Shown here one piece after another: positions 34,874 to 43,095 of a stretch of DNA of 64,000 nt (within the stretch, counting starts at the first letter, position 1; each line of letters begins with the position of its first letter). A program made the position numbers and the translations under genes. Source of the stretch: Bacteroidota bacterium. Lineage in GTDB: Bacteria; Bacteroidota; Bacteroidia; Flavobacteriales_F; PHOS-HE28. The stretch lies in the NCBI GenBank assembly GCA_014584605.1, contig JACTMO010000015.1, positions 1 through 64,000 of the forward strand, in the 5' to 3' direction. The notes below the pieces were generated by a model that worked only from the letters and a program-made list of their open reading frames with translations, was not told where the DNA came from and made no database searches.

Positions 34874-36141
34874 TGGCCGGACCGGCGCATCTGGTCCCGG
34901 CGGGCTACGCGGCCATGGTGCGGCTGGCCGCGCCCTTCCACGCCAAGGCGCGGGCCTGGGTGGAGGGCCGGCGCGGGTTGTGGGACCGGCTGGAGGCGAA
35001 GGCCGACGAGCTGCAGGGCTGCCTGTGGATGCACTGCGCCAGCGTGGGCGAGTTCGAGCAGGGCCTCCCCGTGCTGGAGGCGCTGCATGCCGCGGATCCC
35101 AGGCGCCCCGTGCTGGTCACCTTCTTCAGCCCCAGCGGATACGAGGCCCGCAAGGCACTGCCCCTGGCCACCCATGTGGACTACCTGCCGGTCGATTCGC
35201 CCGCCAATGGCGCCCGGCTGGTGACGCTGCTGCGACCGTCCACCGTACTGTGGGTGAAATACGAGTTCTGGCCGGGCGTCCTGGGCGCGCTGCAGGCCGC
35301 GCGGGTGCCCACCTTCCTGGTCAGCGGCATCTTCCGGCCCGGCCAGCCGTTCTTCCGCTGGTACGGGGCGGCGTGGCGGCGCATGCTGGGCGGGTTCAAC
35401 CGGCTCTTCGTGCAGGACGAAGCCTCGCGGGTGCTGCTGGCCGGCATCGGCATCGACCGGGTCACCGTCAGCGGCGACACGCGCTTCGACCGGGTGCGGG
35501 CCATCGCAACGGACCGGGACCCCCTGCCCCTGGCCGAGGCCTTCCGCGGGGGCGGACGGGTGCTGGTGTGCGGCAGCACCTGGCCGGCGGACGAAGCGCT
35601 GTTGCAGCAGGCCTTCGCCAGTGCCGCCATGCCCGTGAAGTGCATGGCGGTGCCGCACGAGCTCACGACCTACGGGCTGAAAGCGACCGAAGCCCGCTTC
35701 CCCACGCCACTGGCCCGCTGGAGCGAGTTGGAACACACCCCGGTGCCGAACGTGGCCGCCATGCTGGGAAGCGCGGAAGAGGCCACCCTGCTGGTGGACC
35801 GCATGGGCCTGCTGGCCCGCCTCTACCGCCACGGCGACGTGGCCTACGTGGGCGGCGGCTTCGGCGAGGGCGTCCACAGCCTGCTGGAGCCCGCCGCCTG
35901 GGGCTTGCCCGTGGTCTTCGGCCCGCGCCACACCAAGTTCGTCGAAGGCAGCGGACTGATCGATGCCGGCGGAGGGTTCGCCGTGCGCGACGGTGCGGAG
36001 CTTTGCGCGGTGCTCCGTCGTTTGCTGGCCGATCCCGAGGCCCGCCGCAGCGCCGGGGAGGCCGCCGCCCGTTTTGTACGCGAGCGGTCCGGGGCCACGG
36101 CGCGGGTGGTGGACGGCATCCAGGCCATGACGGCGCGATAG
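34873..36141 (+). CDS. waaA: 3-deoxy-D-manno-octulosonic acid transferase
   Basis: A 422-residue glycosyltransferase (GT30) that adds Kdo to lipid A precursor at the inner membrane. Catalytic Glu in HCASVGEFEQGLP (about residue 60), YEFWPGVLGAL, the CGSTWPADE nucleotide region, and the C-terminal VGGGFGEGVHSLLEPAAWG with FGPRHTKF. Length typical for Bacteroidota WaaA. The usual N-terminal membrane anchor is weak here (the protein begins MAGPAHLVPAGYAAMVRL). Starts within the stop of the beta-barrel gene. Confidence 0.93.
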   Translation: MAGPAHLVPAGYAAMVRLAAPFHAKARAWVEGRRGLWDRLEAKADELQGCLWMHCASVGEFEQGLPVLEALHAADPRRPVLVTFFSPSGYEARKALPLATHVDYLPVDSPANGARLVTLLRPSTVLWVKYEFWPGVLGALQAARVPTFLVSGIFRPGQPFFRWYGAAWRRMLGGFNRLFVQDEASRVLLAGIGIDRVTVSGDTRFDRVRAIATDRDPLPLAEAFRGGGRVLVCGSTWPADEALLQQAFASAAMPVKCMAVPHELTTYGLKATEARFPTPLARWSELEHTPVPNVAAMLGSAEEATLLVDRMGLLARLYRHGDVAYVGGGFGEGVHSLLEPAAWGLPVVFGPRHTKFVEGSGLIDAGGGFAVRDGAELCAVLRRLLADPEARRSAGEAAARFVRERSGATARVVDGIQAMTAR

Positions 36142-36198
36142 GGCCATGCGTTGGGGTGGCAGCGGACGGCCCCGGCCCCCGTCTTCCCCCCGGGCCGC

Positions 36199-36206
36199 TA
36201 CCTTGG
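36199..36206 (+). promoter_or_regulatory. -7-like box TACCTTGG
   Basis: TAnnTT followed by GG, 10 nt before the carbamoyltransferase ATG. It would give the carbamoyltransferase cassette its own promoter, separate from waaA. Confidence 0.4.
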
Positions 36207-36216
36207 CGCCCCCAAC

Positions 36217-38082
36217 ATGAGGATCCTCGGCATTTCCGCCTTCTACCACGACAGCGCCGCAGCCCTGCTGCAGGACGGGCGCATCGTCGCCGCCGCCCAG
36301 GAGGAACGCTTCACGCGCAAGAAGCACGACCCCGGCTTCCCCACCCACGCCATCCGCTACTGCCTGGAGGAGGCCGGTGCGAAGCTGGAGGACCTGGACG
36401 CCATCGCCTTCTATGACAAGCCGCTGCTGAAGTTCGAGCGGTTGCTGGAGACCTACTACGGCTTCGCGCCCAAGGGCATCCGGTCCTTCTTGATGAGCAT
36501 GCCCGTGTGGATGAAGGAGAAGCTCTTCCTGAAGAAGCTCATCCGCGACGAGCTCAAGGCCTTCGGCGACCCCGGTGCGGTGATGGGCAAGCTGCTCTTC
36601 CCGGAGCACCATTTGAGCCATGCCGCCAGCGCCTACTACGCCTCGCCCTTCACCGATGCGGCGGTGCTGACCATCGACGGGGTGGGCGAATGGGCCACGG
36701 CCAGCATCTGCCATGGCAAGGGGCGCGACCTCACGATCCTCCGCGAACTGCGCTTTCCGCACAGCCTGGGCCTGCTCTACTCGGCCTTCACTTACTTCTG
36801 CGGCTTCCGCGTGAACAGCGGCGAATACAAGCTGATGGGGCTGGCCCCTTACGGCCGCGCCGGTTCGGCCGAGGTGGCACGCTATCGCGACATCATCCTC
36901 CAGGAGCTGGTGCGCCTGCAGGACGACGGGTCGATCTGGTTGGACCAGCGCTACTTCGACTACGCCGCAGGGCTGCGCATGGCGGACGATGCGGCGTGGG
37001 CGAAGCTCTTCGGCTTTCGGCGCCGCCAGCCCGAGAAGGACGAGCTGGCCCAGCACCATTGCGACCTGGCCCTGGCCATCCAGCAGGTGACCGAGGAGGC
37101 GGTGCTGCGCATGGCGCGCGAGGCCAGGCGGCTCACCGGCAGCGACCACCTGTGCCTGGCCGGAGGCGTGGCGCTGAACTGTGTGGCCAACGGCAAGCTG
37201 CTCGAGAGCGGTGTGTTCCGCGAGCTCTTCATCCAGCCCGCTGCGGGTGATGCGGGCGGGGCCCTGGGCGCCGCCTACGCCGCCCATCACATCCATCGCG
37301 GTGCCGCACGCGACACCGCCGAGCAGCCCGACGCCATGCACGGCGGATACCTCGGCCCGGACGTCACCCCGCAGGACGTGGAGCGCACCGCACGCCGCTA
37401 CAACGCACCCTTCCACCGCTTCGAAGAGCCCCGGCAACTGGTGGAGCGCACCGCCGAACTTCTGGCCGAGGGCAAGGTGGTGGGCTGGGTGAACGGACGC
37501 ATGGAGTTCGGCCCGCGTGCCCTCGGTGCCCGCAGCATCCTGGGCGACCCGCGCGACACCGGGATGCAGAAGAAGCTCAACCTGAAGATCAAGTACCGCG
37601 AGAGCTTCCGTCCCTTCGCACCGGCCGTGCTCGCCGAGGATGCGTCCAACTACTTCGACCTGCAGGGCCGGTCGCCCTACATGCTGCTCGTGCGGCCCGT
37701 GCGGGAGCACCTGCGCAGGCAGCTGCCCGCCGACTATCCGCAGTTCGGCATCCGCGAGAAGCTCTACCACGAACGCTCCGACCTGCCCGCCATCACCCAC
37801 GTGGACTTCAGCGCCCGGGTGCAGACCGTTCACCGGGAGACCAATCCACGCTTCCACGCCCTGATCAGCGCCTTCAAGGCCCGCACCGGCGTGGGCATGC
37901 TGGTGAACACCAGCTTCAACGTGCGGGGCGAACCGATCGTCCGCACCCCGGACGATGCCTACCGCTGTTTCATGCGCACCGAGATGGACGCCCTGGTGGT
38001 GGGCGACCACCTCTTCCTGAAGCCGGAGCAGCCGGCCTGGCAGCGCACCGACAACTGGAAGGAGGAGTTCGTGCTCGACTGA
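36217..38082 (+). CDS. O-carbamoyltransferase (NodU/CmcH/SxtI family)
   Basis: A 621-residue carbamoyltransferase. N-terminal Kae1-like domain: MRILGISAFYHDSAAALL, EERFTRKKHD, metal-binding His in PEHHLSHAASAYY, GVGEWATAS, NSGEYKLMGLAPYG, and LAGGVALNCVANG. C-terminal YrdC-like domain: MEFGPRALGARSIL and FRPFAPAVL. The enzyme transfers carbamoyl from carbamoyl phosphate through an adenylate to a hydroxyl, commonly of a sugar. It heads a cassette with SGNH, DUF5989 and SxtJ-like genes (gaps 2, 4 and 3 bp). Close to waaA and nucleotide-sugar genes, so a glycan is the likely acceptor. Confidence 0.93.
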   Translation: MRILGISAFYHDSAAALLQDGRIVAAAQEERFTRKKHDPGFPTHAIRYCLEEAGAKLEDLDAIAFYDKPLLKFERLLETYYGFAPKGIRSFLMSMPVWMKEKLFLKKLIRDELKAFGDPGAVMGKLLFPEHHLSHAASAYYASPFTDAAVLTIDGVGEWATASICHGKGRDLTILRELRFPHSLGLLYSAFTYFCGFRVNSGEYKLMGLAPYGRAGSAEVARYRDIILQELVRLQDDGSIWLDQRYFDYAAGLRMADDAAWAKLFGFRRRQPEKDELAQHHCDLALAIQQVTEEAVLRMAREARRLTGSDHLCLAGGVALNCVANGKLLESGVFRELFIQPAAGDAGGALGAAYAAHHIHRGAARDTAEQPDAMHGGYLGPDVTPQDVERTARRYNAPFHRFEEPRQLVERTAELLAEGKVVGWVNGRMEFGPRALGARSILGDPRDTGMQKKLNLKIKYRESFRPFAPAVLAEDASNYFDLQGRSPYMLLVRPVREHLRRQLPADYPQFGIREKLYHERSDLPAITHVDFSARVQTVHRETNPRFHALISAFKARTGVGMLVNTSFNVRGEPIVRTPDDAYRCFMRTEMDALVVGDHLFLKPEQPAWQRTDNWKEEFVLD

Positions 38083-38084
38083 CC

Positions 38085-39176
38085 ATGGCGCGGCGTATCG
38101 GCACGGCCCTGCTGCTGCTGCTGTTCGCCGCAGGGGCCGCGGAGCTGATGCTCCGGCTGTGGCCACCCTTCGGCATCCGCGTCCAGGGCGACCGCATCGA
38201 ACTGCCCACCGAGGTGGACGACGTGATCCGCGGTTCCACCCTGCCCGGCACCGACCCGGTGATCCACCTGTATCGCAACCGGCTGGGCCTGCGTGGGCCC
38301 GACCTGCCGCGCGACACCGCAGGGCTTCTGCGCATCGTGGCCGTGGGCGGCAGCACCACCGAGTGCATGTACCTCAGCGAGGGCCAGGACTGGCCCGCGT
38401 TGCTGGGCGCCCGGCTGGCGGAAGAAGCCGCGTACGGGCGTCGGACCTGGGTGAACAACGCCGGGCTGGACGGCCACAGCACCTTCGGCCATGCCCTCCT
38501 GCTGGAGGACCACATCCTGCCCCTTCGTCCGCAGGTGGTGCTCCTGCTGGTCGGTGCCAACGAACTGGGGCGCATCGACCTGGGGCGGCACGACCGCGCA
38601 CAATGGCGCACACGGCCGCGGACCTGGGCGGAGCACAGCGCCCTGCTGAACACCTGGCGCATCTGGCGGCAGGCGCGCGCTGTGCGCGAAGCGGGCATCG
38701 GACACCATGCGCTGGACCTCCACACCACCGCCGCCCCGTTGGTGCCGGACAGCGCACAGGCGCAACTGATGCGCGAGCGGGGGCTGCTGCCCGCCTACCG
38801 GCAGCGCCTGGAGGGCCTCATCGAGCTGTGCCGGGGCAAGGGCAGCCTGCCGGTGCTGATCACCCAGCCCTGCATCGCCTCCAACGTTGCGGACACGGCA
38901 CTGGCCCGCCGGTTGATGGACCTGCCGCTGCTCACCGGCACCGACGGCCGCACCCTGCTGCTCCGCCTGGAGCTGGTCAACGACGTGACCCGTGAAGTGG
39001 CCGCCGCGCAGCACCTGCCCTTGATCGACCTGGCCCGCGAGCTGCCCGGGGGGCCGGTCAACTACTACGACGCCTTTCATTTCACCAAGACTGGCGCTGC
39101 CGCCGTGGCGGCCCGCTGCGCGGATCGGCTGTCGACCTACCTTTCGGCCCGCGATCGGCAATACCCGGCGCGCTGA
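38085..39176 (+). CDS. SGNH/GDSL-type hydrolase, membrane-anchored or exported
   Basis: A 363-residue protein. An N-terminal hydrophobic segment (about residues 5-22, GTALLLLLFAAGAAELML) is followed by an SGNH fold: nucleophile block VAVGGSTTECMYL, the Gly in NNAGLDGHS, the Asn block LLVGANELGR, and a C-terminal YYDAFHFTKTGAAAVA carrying the Asp-His pair. All four blocks look intact. Homologues add or remove O-acyl groups on glycans. It lies 2 bp after the carbamoyltransferase gene and 4 bp before the DUF5989 gene. Confidence 0.83.
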   Translation: MARRIGTALLLLLFAAGAAELMLRLWPPFGIRVQGDRIELPTEVDDVIRGSTLPGTDPVIHLYRNRLGLRGPDLPRDTAGLLRIVAVGGSTTECMYLSEGQDWPALLGARLAEEAAYGRRTWVNNAGLDGHSTFGHALLLEDHILPLRPQVVLLLVGANELGRIDLGRHDRAQWRTRPRTWAEHSALLNTWRIWRQARAVREAGIGHHALDLHTTAAPLVPDSAQAQLMRERGLLPAYRQRLEGLIELCRGKGSLPVLITQPCIASNVADTALARRLMDLPLLTGTDGRTLLLRLELVNDVTREVAAAQHLPLIDLARELPGGPVNYYDAFHFTKTGAAAVAARCADRLSTYLSARDRQYPAR

Positions 39177-39180
39177 ACAG

Positions 39181-39330
39181 ATGGATTTCCTCAAGGACCT
39201 ATGGGGCTTCCTGTGGAGCCGTAAGAAATGGTGGCTTGCCCCCGTGATCATCGTGCTCCTCTTGCTGGGCGTACTGCTCGTGATCGGCGGCGGCTCGGCC
39301 GTGGCGCCCTTCATCTACACCCTGTTCTGA
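39181..39330 (+). CDS. DUF5989 family membrane microprotein (SxtK-like)
   Basis: Only 49 residues: MDFLKDLWGFLWSRKKWW, one strongly hydrophobic helix (residues about 20-40, VIIVLLLLGVLLVIGGG), and a short end APFIYTLF. The FLKDLWGFLWxRKKWW start and GGGSAVAPFIYTLF end are the DUF5989 pattern; the small SxtK protein of saxitoxin clusters belongs here, as far as I recall. Function unknown; probably an inner-membrane partner of the SxtJ-like protein and carbamoyltransferase. Conserved context and tight spacing (4 and 3 bp) make it a real gene despite its size. Confidence 0.88.
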   Translation: MDFLKDLWGFLWSRKKWWLAPVIIVLLLLGVLLVIGGGSAVAPFIYTLF

Positions 39331-39333
39331 GCC

Positions 39334-39708
39334 ATGAGCGCCAAGGCCCGTCCGGAGGACCGCACCGACGCCAGCATGCTCGCGATCACCACGGGTTTCC
39401 TGGTGCTGTATTTCATCTTTCACAAGCCCTGGATGCTGGTGGTGGCGGTGTGCGCCGGCCTCATCGGCCTGCTGGTCCCCCCGCTGGCGCACCTGGTGCA
39501 CCTTGGATGGATGAAGCTCGCCCATGCCCTGGGCTGGTTCAACGGCCGGGTGCTGCTCGGTGCGGTCTTCTTCGCGCTGCTGACCCCGATCGCCTTGCTG
39601 CGCCGGCTGGGCCGGTCCGATGGCATGGCCCTGCGCAAGCCCACCGGCAGCATGTGGACCGTGCGCGACCACACCTACGTGGCCAAGGACCTGGAGACCC
39701 CCTGGTGA
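39334..39708 (+). CDS. SxtJ family membrane protein
   Basis: A 124-residue protein with two or three hydrophobic segments (about residues 15-50, ITTGFLVLYFIFHKPWMLVV, and 70-90, VLLGAVFFALLTPIALLRRL) and a conserved polar tail (GSMWTVRDHTYVAKDLETPW). The pattern WMKLAHALGWFNGRVLLG and the W-x-x-RDH-x-Y end are typical of SxtJ, a family of unknown function found next to carbamoyltransferases. Last gene of the four-gene cassette, followed by a hairpin and the convergent frr gene. Confidence 0.85.
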   Translation: MSAKARPEDRTDASMLAITTGFLVLYFIFHKPWMLVVAVCAGLIGLLVPPLAHLVHLGWMKLAHALGWFNGRVLLGAVFFALLTPIALLRRLGRSDGMALRKPTGSMWTVRDHTYVAKDLETPW

Positions 39709-39739
39709 CCCGGTCCTGTTGACCTTCCTGTCCGGTCCT

Positions 39740-39760
39740 GCAGTCGGCCGTCCCGGCTGC
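39740..39760. terminator. Weak hairpin between convergent genes
   Basis: An 8-bp stem with one G-T pair (GCAGTCGG / CCGGCTGC) and a 5-nt loop in the 68-bp gap between the SxtJ-like gene and frr. No T-run. Confidence 0.3.
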
Positions 39761-39776
39761 AACCGTGCAGTTGCGG

Positions 39777-40325
39777 TCAGACCTTCATGATGTCCTTCTC
39801 CTTGGCCTCGATCAGCACCTCCACCTTCTTGTTGTACACGCCGGTGAGCTTCTCGACCTGGTCCTGACCGTCCTTGATCACGTCCTCGGGAAGCTTGGAC
39901 CCTTTGACGGCCTCCATGGCCTTCTGGCGTGCCCCGCGGATGCTGACGCGGGCATGCTCACCCTCCTTGTGGGCGGCCTTCACCAGGTCCTTGCGACGTT
40001 CCTCGGTGAGCATGGGCACGTTGATGATGACGCTCTCGCCGTTGTTGCTGGGGTTGAAACCCAGGTTGGCGGCCTGGATGGCCTTCTCGATGGCATCGAT
40101 CATCTTCTTGTCCCACGGCTGGACCATGAGGGTCCGTGCGTCGGGCGTGTTGATGTTGGCCACCTGATGGAGGGGCATGTGGGCGCCGTAGGCCTCCACC
40201 CGTACGGTTTCCAGCATGGCAGGGTTGGCGCGGCCTGCACGCACCTTGGTGAGCTCGTGCTCCAGGTGTTCGATGGCCTTCTTCATCAGGTCCTCGCTGG
40301 GAGCGATCAGCGTTTTCGCGTCCAT
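39777..40325 (-). CDS. frr: Ribosome recycling factor
   Basis: A 182-residue RRF that, with EF-G, splits post-termination ribosomes. The family pattern is complete: HLEHELTKVRAGRANPAML, VANINTPDARTLMVQPWDK, TEERRKDLVKAAHKEGE, and the C-terminal helix VEKLTGVYNKKVEVLIEAKE. Length normal (about 185). Downstream of pyrH, the common order in bacteria, but with its own TAATTTCG promoter box 23 nt upstream. Confidence 0.97.
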   Translation of the reverse strand: MDAKTLIAPSEDLMKKAIEHLEHELTKVRAGRANPAMLETVRVEAYGAHMPLHQVANINTPDARTLMVQPWDKKMIDAIEKAIQAANLGFNPSNNGESVIINVPMLTEERRKDLVKAAHKEGEHARVSIRGARQKAMEAVKGSKLPEDVIKDGQDQVEKLTGVYNKKVEVLIEAKEKDIMKV

Positions 40326-40348
40326 CGTCAGGTGGTTTACGGGATGGC

Positions 40349-40356
40349 GAAATTAA
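40349..40356 (-). promoter_or_regulatory. -7 promoter element TAATTTCG
   Basis: TAnnTTCG on the minus strand, 23 nt before frr, inside the 193-bp pyrH-frr gap, which otherwise shows no gene or hairpin. Confidence 0.5.
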
Positions 40357-40518
40357 CAGGCCACGGGGATGCCGCATCCGACGTTACGCCTTCCTGCGGT
40401 CACCGACGCCAGGGCCCACCCCGGCACCCGCCCCCGCACCGCTGCTCCGGCCGCTCCGTGCGAGGCATGTCCGCACCGCCCGGCGCGGCGCCTTTCGTGC
40501 GTCCGTGCACGGCCTGCT

Positions 40519-41229
40519 TCAGAACTCCACCAGCGTGCCCACGCGCTCCCCGGCCACCACCTTGCGCAGGTTGCCGGGCTTGTTCATGTCGAACACGATG
40601 ATAGGCAGCTTGTTCTCGTTGCAGAGCGTGAAGGCGGTGAGGTCCATCACGTTGAGGCCCTTGTCGTACACCTCGGTGAAGGTGATGCGCTCGTAGCGGA
40701 CCGCCGCCGGGTCCTTCTCGGGGTCGGCGCTGTAGATGCCGTCCACACGGGTGCCCTTCAGGATCACGTCGGCCTCGATCTCGATGGCGCGCAGGCTGGC
40801 GGCCGTGTCGGTGGTGAAGTAGGGGTTGCCCGTGCCGGCGCCGAAGATCACGATGCGGCCCTTCTCCAGGTGACGCACGGCACGGCGGCGGATGAAGGGC
40901 TCGGCGATGGTGTCCATCTTGATGGCGCTCATCAGCCGGGTCTTGTGGCCTTTGGCCTCCAGGGCGCTTTGCAGGGCCAGGCTGTTGATCATGGTGGCCA
41001 GCATGCCCATGTGGTCGCCCTGCACGCGATCGATGGCCCCCTCGGCCTCCATGCCCCGGTAGATGTTGCCACCGCCGATCACCACCGCCACCTGCACACC
41101 GGTCGCGGCCACGGCGATGATCTCGTCGGCGTATTCCCCGAGGCGCTGGCTGTCGATGCCGTATGGTTTGGTGCCCATGAGGCTTTCGCCGGAGAGCTTC
41201 AGCAGGATGCGTTGGTAGGTGCGGGCCAT
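40519..41229 (-). CDS. pyrH: UMP kinase
   Basis: A 236-residue hexameric UMP kinase (amino-acid kinase fold). [11 protein letters not shown] at the N-terminus, [52 protein letters not shown], and [15 protein letters not shown] are all conserved. Makes UDP, which feeds the nucleotide sugars of this region as well as RNA. Start [11 protein letters not shown] is chosen by family; seven further codons upstream run into the tsf terminator area. Located in the rpsB-tsf-pyrH-frr order usual for bacteria. Confidence 0.97.
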   Translation of the reverse strand: MARTYQRILLKLSGESLMGTKPYGIDSQRLGEYADEIIAVAATGVQVAVVIGGGNIYRGMEAEGAIDRVQGDHMGMLATMINSLALQSALEAKGHKTRLMSAIKMDTIAEPFIRRRAVRHLEKGRIVIFGAGTGNPYFTTDTAASLRAIEIEADVILKGTRVDGIYSADPEKDPAAVRYERITFTEVYDKGLNVMDLTAFTLCNENKLPIIVFDMNKPGNLRKVVAGERVGTLVEF

Positions 41230-41256
41230 GGTGCGGGGTGTTGGGGACAAAGAAAA

Positions 41257-41278
41257 GGGGGAGGCCGAAGCCTCCCCC
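41257..41278 (-). terminator. Rho-independent terminator of tsf, UUCG tetraloop
   Basis: A perfect 9-bp stem GGGGGAGGC / GCCTCCCCC; read on the minus strand the loop is TTCG closed by C-G, the extra-stable tetraloop, followed by TTTTCTTTG. It lies 22 bp past the tsf stop and is the clearest intrinsic terminator in the window. Its T-rich tail merges with a possible -7 box for pyrH. Confidence 0.88.
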
Positions 41279-41300
41279 TTCTATGGTGGTGATACGGGCA

Positions 41301-42131
41301 TCAGATGGTGAGCGAGTGCCGCTTGAAATCGGTCACCGTCAGCTCCTTGTCCGCGCTCTTGAGGTATTGCTCCACGCTGAGCTTGTTGTCCTTGATGAAC
41401 TCCTGGGCCAGCAGGGTGCTCTCCTTGAAGAACTTGTTGAGCCGGCCCATGGCGATCTTCTCGGCCATCTCGGCGGGCTTGCCCTCCTGGATGGCGAGCT
41501 CCTTGCCGATCTCGATCTCCTTGTCGATCACGCTCTGGGGCACGGTCTCCTTGTTGACGGCCACCGGGGCCATGGCGGCCACCTGCATGGCCACGTCCTT
41601 GGCGGCACCCTCGAAGCCGGCCTTGTTGAGGCCCACGATGCTGGCCACCTTGTTGCCCGGGTGGTTGTAGGCCAGCACGAAGGGGGCCTTCACCTCGTGG
41701 CAGGCGCTGATGTCGATCTTCTCACCGATGACGCCGGTCTGCTCGATGAGCTTCTCGGCGATGCTGAGGCCATTGCTGTCGTACGGAAGGGCCTTGAGGG
41801 CATCGATGCTGCCGGCGCCCTTTTCGAGGGCGATGCCGGCCATGCGCTCGGCCATGGAAGCGAAGTCGGCGTTCTTGGCCACGAAGTCGGTCTCGCAGTT
41901 CACGCAGACCAGCACGCCGCGGGTGGCGTCGGCGGTGGTCTTGGCGATCACGAGGCCCTCGTTGGCGTCGCGGTCGGCGCGTTTGGCGGCCACTTTCTGG
42001 CCCTTCTTGCGCAGGATGTCGATGGCGGCGTCGAAGTCGCCATTGGCCTCGCTGAGGGCCTGTTTGCAATCCATCATGCCTGCGCCGGTCATCTGGCGCA
42101 GCTTGTTCACGTCGGCGGCGGTGATGGCCAT
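41301..42131 (-). CDS. tsf: Elongation factor Ts
   Basis: A 276-residue guanine exchange factor for EF-Tu. N-terminal UBA-like domain (MAITAADVNKLRQMTGAGMM, DCKQALSEANGDFDAAIDIL), TDFVAKN motif (about residue 80), and the dimerisation core. Length is typical. It follows rpsB by 35 bp, as in nearly all bacteria, and ends in a strong terminator. Start at MAITAADV by family; six codons upstream remain open but are not conserved. Confidence 0.97.
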   Translation of the reverse strand: MAITAADVNKLRQMTGAGMMDCKQALSEANGDFDAAIDILRKKGQKVAAKRADRDANEGLVIAKTTADATRGVLVCVNCETDFVAKNADFASMAERMAGIALEKGAGSIDALKALPYDSNGLSIAEKLIEQTGVIGEKIDISACHEVKAPFVLAYNHPGNKVASIVGLNKAGFEGAAKDVAMQVAAMAPVAVNKETVPQSVIDKEIEIGKELAIQEGKPAEMAEKIAMGRLNKFFKESTLLAQEFIKDNKLSVEQYLKSADKELTVTDFKRHSLTI

Positions 42132-42166
42132 GGTCGTGCTCACTTGCATTGGGTTGATGTGGGGGT

Positions 42167-42946
42167 TCAGTTCGCCTCCTCCTCGCGGCCCTCCTCCTCC
42201 ATCTGCACCTCCTCGGCCTCCTCGTTCTCCTCGCCCTCGGGCAGGGCGCTCTTGTCGTTCTTGCGCTCCTCGAGGCCTTCGTTGATGGCGGCGATGGCCA
42301 CGTCCACGATCAGCTCGATGCTCTTGGTGGCATCATCGTTGGCCGGGATGGGGAAGTCCACCAGGGTGGGGTCGCTGTTGGTGTCCACCATGGCGAAGAC
42401 CGGGATGTTGAGCTTGCGGGCCTCGGCCACGGCGATGTGTTCCTTGACGATGTCCACCACGAACAGGGCGGCGGGCTGGCGGGTGAGGTCGGCGATGGAG
42501 CCCAGGTTCTTTTCCATCTTCTCGCGCTGGCGCATCACCTGCAGGCGCTCGCGCTTGCTCATGTTGTCGAAGGTGCCGTCGGTCTTCATCCGGTCGATGG
42601 CGGCCATTTTCTTGATGGCGCGGCGGATGGTGCCGAAGTTGGTGAGCATGCCGCCGCTCCAGCGCTCGGTGACGTAGGGCATGCCGGTGGCCTTCACCTT
42701 CTCGGCCACGATGTCCTTGGCCTGTTTCTTGGTGGCCACGAAGAGGATCTTCTTCCCGCTGCGGGCCACGCTGCGCATGGCGGCGGCGGCCTCATCGAGC
42801 TTCACCACGGTCTTGTTGAGGTCGATGATGTGGATGCCCTTCTTCTCCCCGAAGATGTACGGGGCCATGTTGGGGTTCCACTTACGGCGCAGGTGTCCGA
42901 AGTGGACGCCGGCGTCGAGCAGCTGTTTGAATTCAGTACGGGCCAT
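42167..42946 (-). CDS. rpsB: 30S ribosomal protein S2
   Basis: A 259-residue S2. [50 protein letters not shown], and the C-terminal core [10 protein letters not shown] identify it. The last 40 residues form an unusually acidic tail ([19 protein letters not shown]), longer than in E. coli S2 and presumably disordered. 149 bp separate it from rpsI upstream; that gap holds a hairpin. Confidence 0.97.
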   Translation of the reverse strand: MARTEFKQLLDAGVHFGHLRRKWNPNMAPYIFGEKKGIHIIDLNKTVVKLDEAAAAMRSVARSGKKILFVATKKQAKDIVAEKVKATGMPYVTERWSGGMLTNFGTIRRAIKKMAAIDRMKTDGTFDNMSKRERLQVMRQREKMEKNLGSIADLTRQPAALFVVDIVKEHIAVAEARKLNIPVFAMVDTNSDPTLVDFPIPANDDATKSIELIVDVAIAAINEGLEERKNDKSALPEGEENEEAEEVQMEEEGREEEAN

Positions 42947-43051
42947 TGGCTTGATCTGGTTCTGGGTTCACGTTCCTTTTTCCCGTTTTGCAGGCATCCG
43001 GGTGGTAGCCTTCCGCGGTGAGGCGGACGAGTCCGTCCGGATTGGATGCTG

Positions 43052-43081
43052 AACCCGCCGGTGCCAGGGCCCGTGCGGGTT
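43052..43081 (-). terminator. Hairpin downstream of rpsI
   Basis: A 7-bp inverted repeat AACCCGC / GCGGGTT with a 16-nt, partly self-complementary loop, 14 bp past the rpsI stop and about 105 bp before rpsB. No T-run. It may be an attenuator or a structured leader for rpsB. Confidence 0.35.
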
Positions 43082-43095
43082 TCGCAAGCGCGGGC

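Noticed and set aside
34861-38166. 1101-codon minus-strand frame opposite waaA and the carbamoyltransferase
   Set aside because: Both plus-strand genes have complete catalytic motifs; the antisense product has none. The similar frames at 11115-14312, 30863-34018, 44130-47561 and 52134-54944 are rejected for the same reason.
36217-39708. Saxitoxin-like toxin biosynthesis cluster
   Set aside because: Only the carbamoyltransferase, SxtJ- and SxtK-like families are shared. The polyketide-like starter synthase, amidinotransferase and Rieske oxygenases of sxt clusters are absent, and the context is LPS/polysaccharide.
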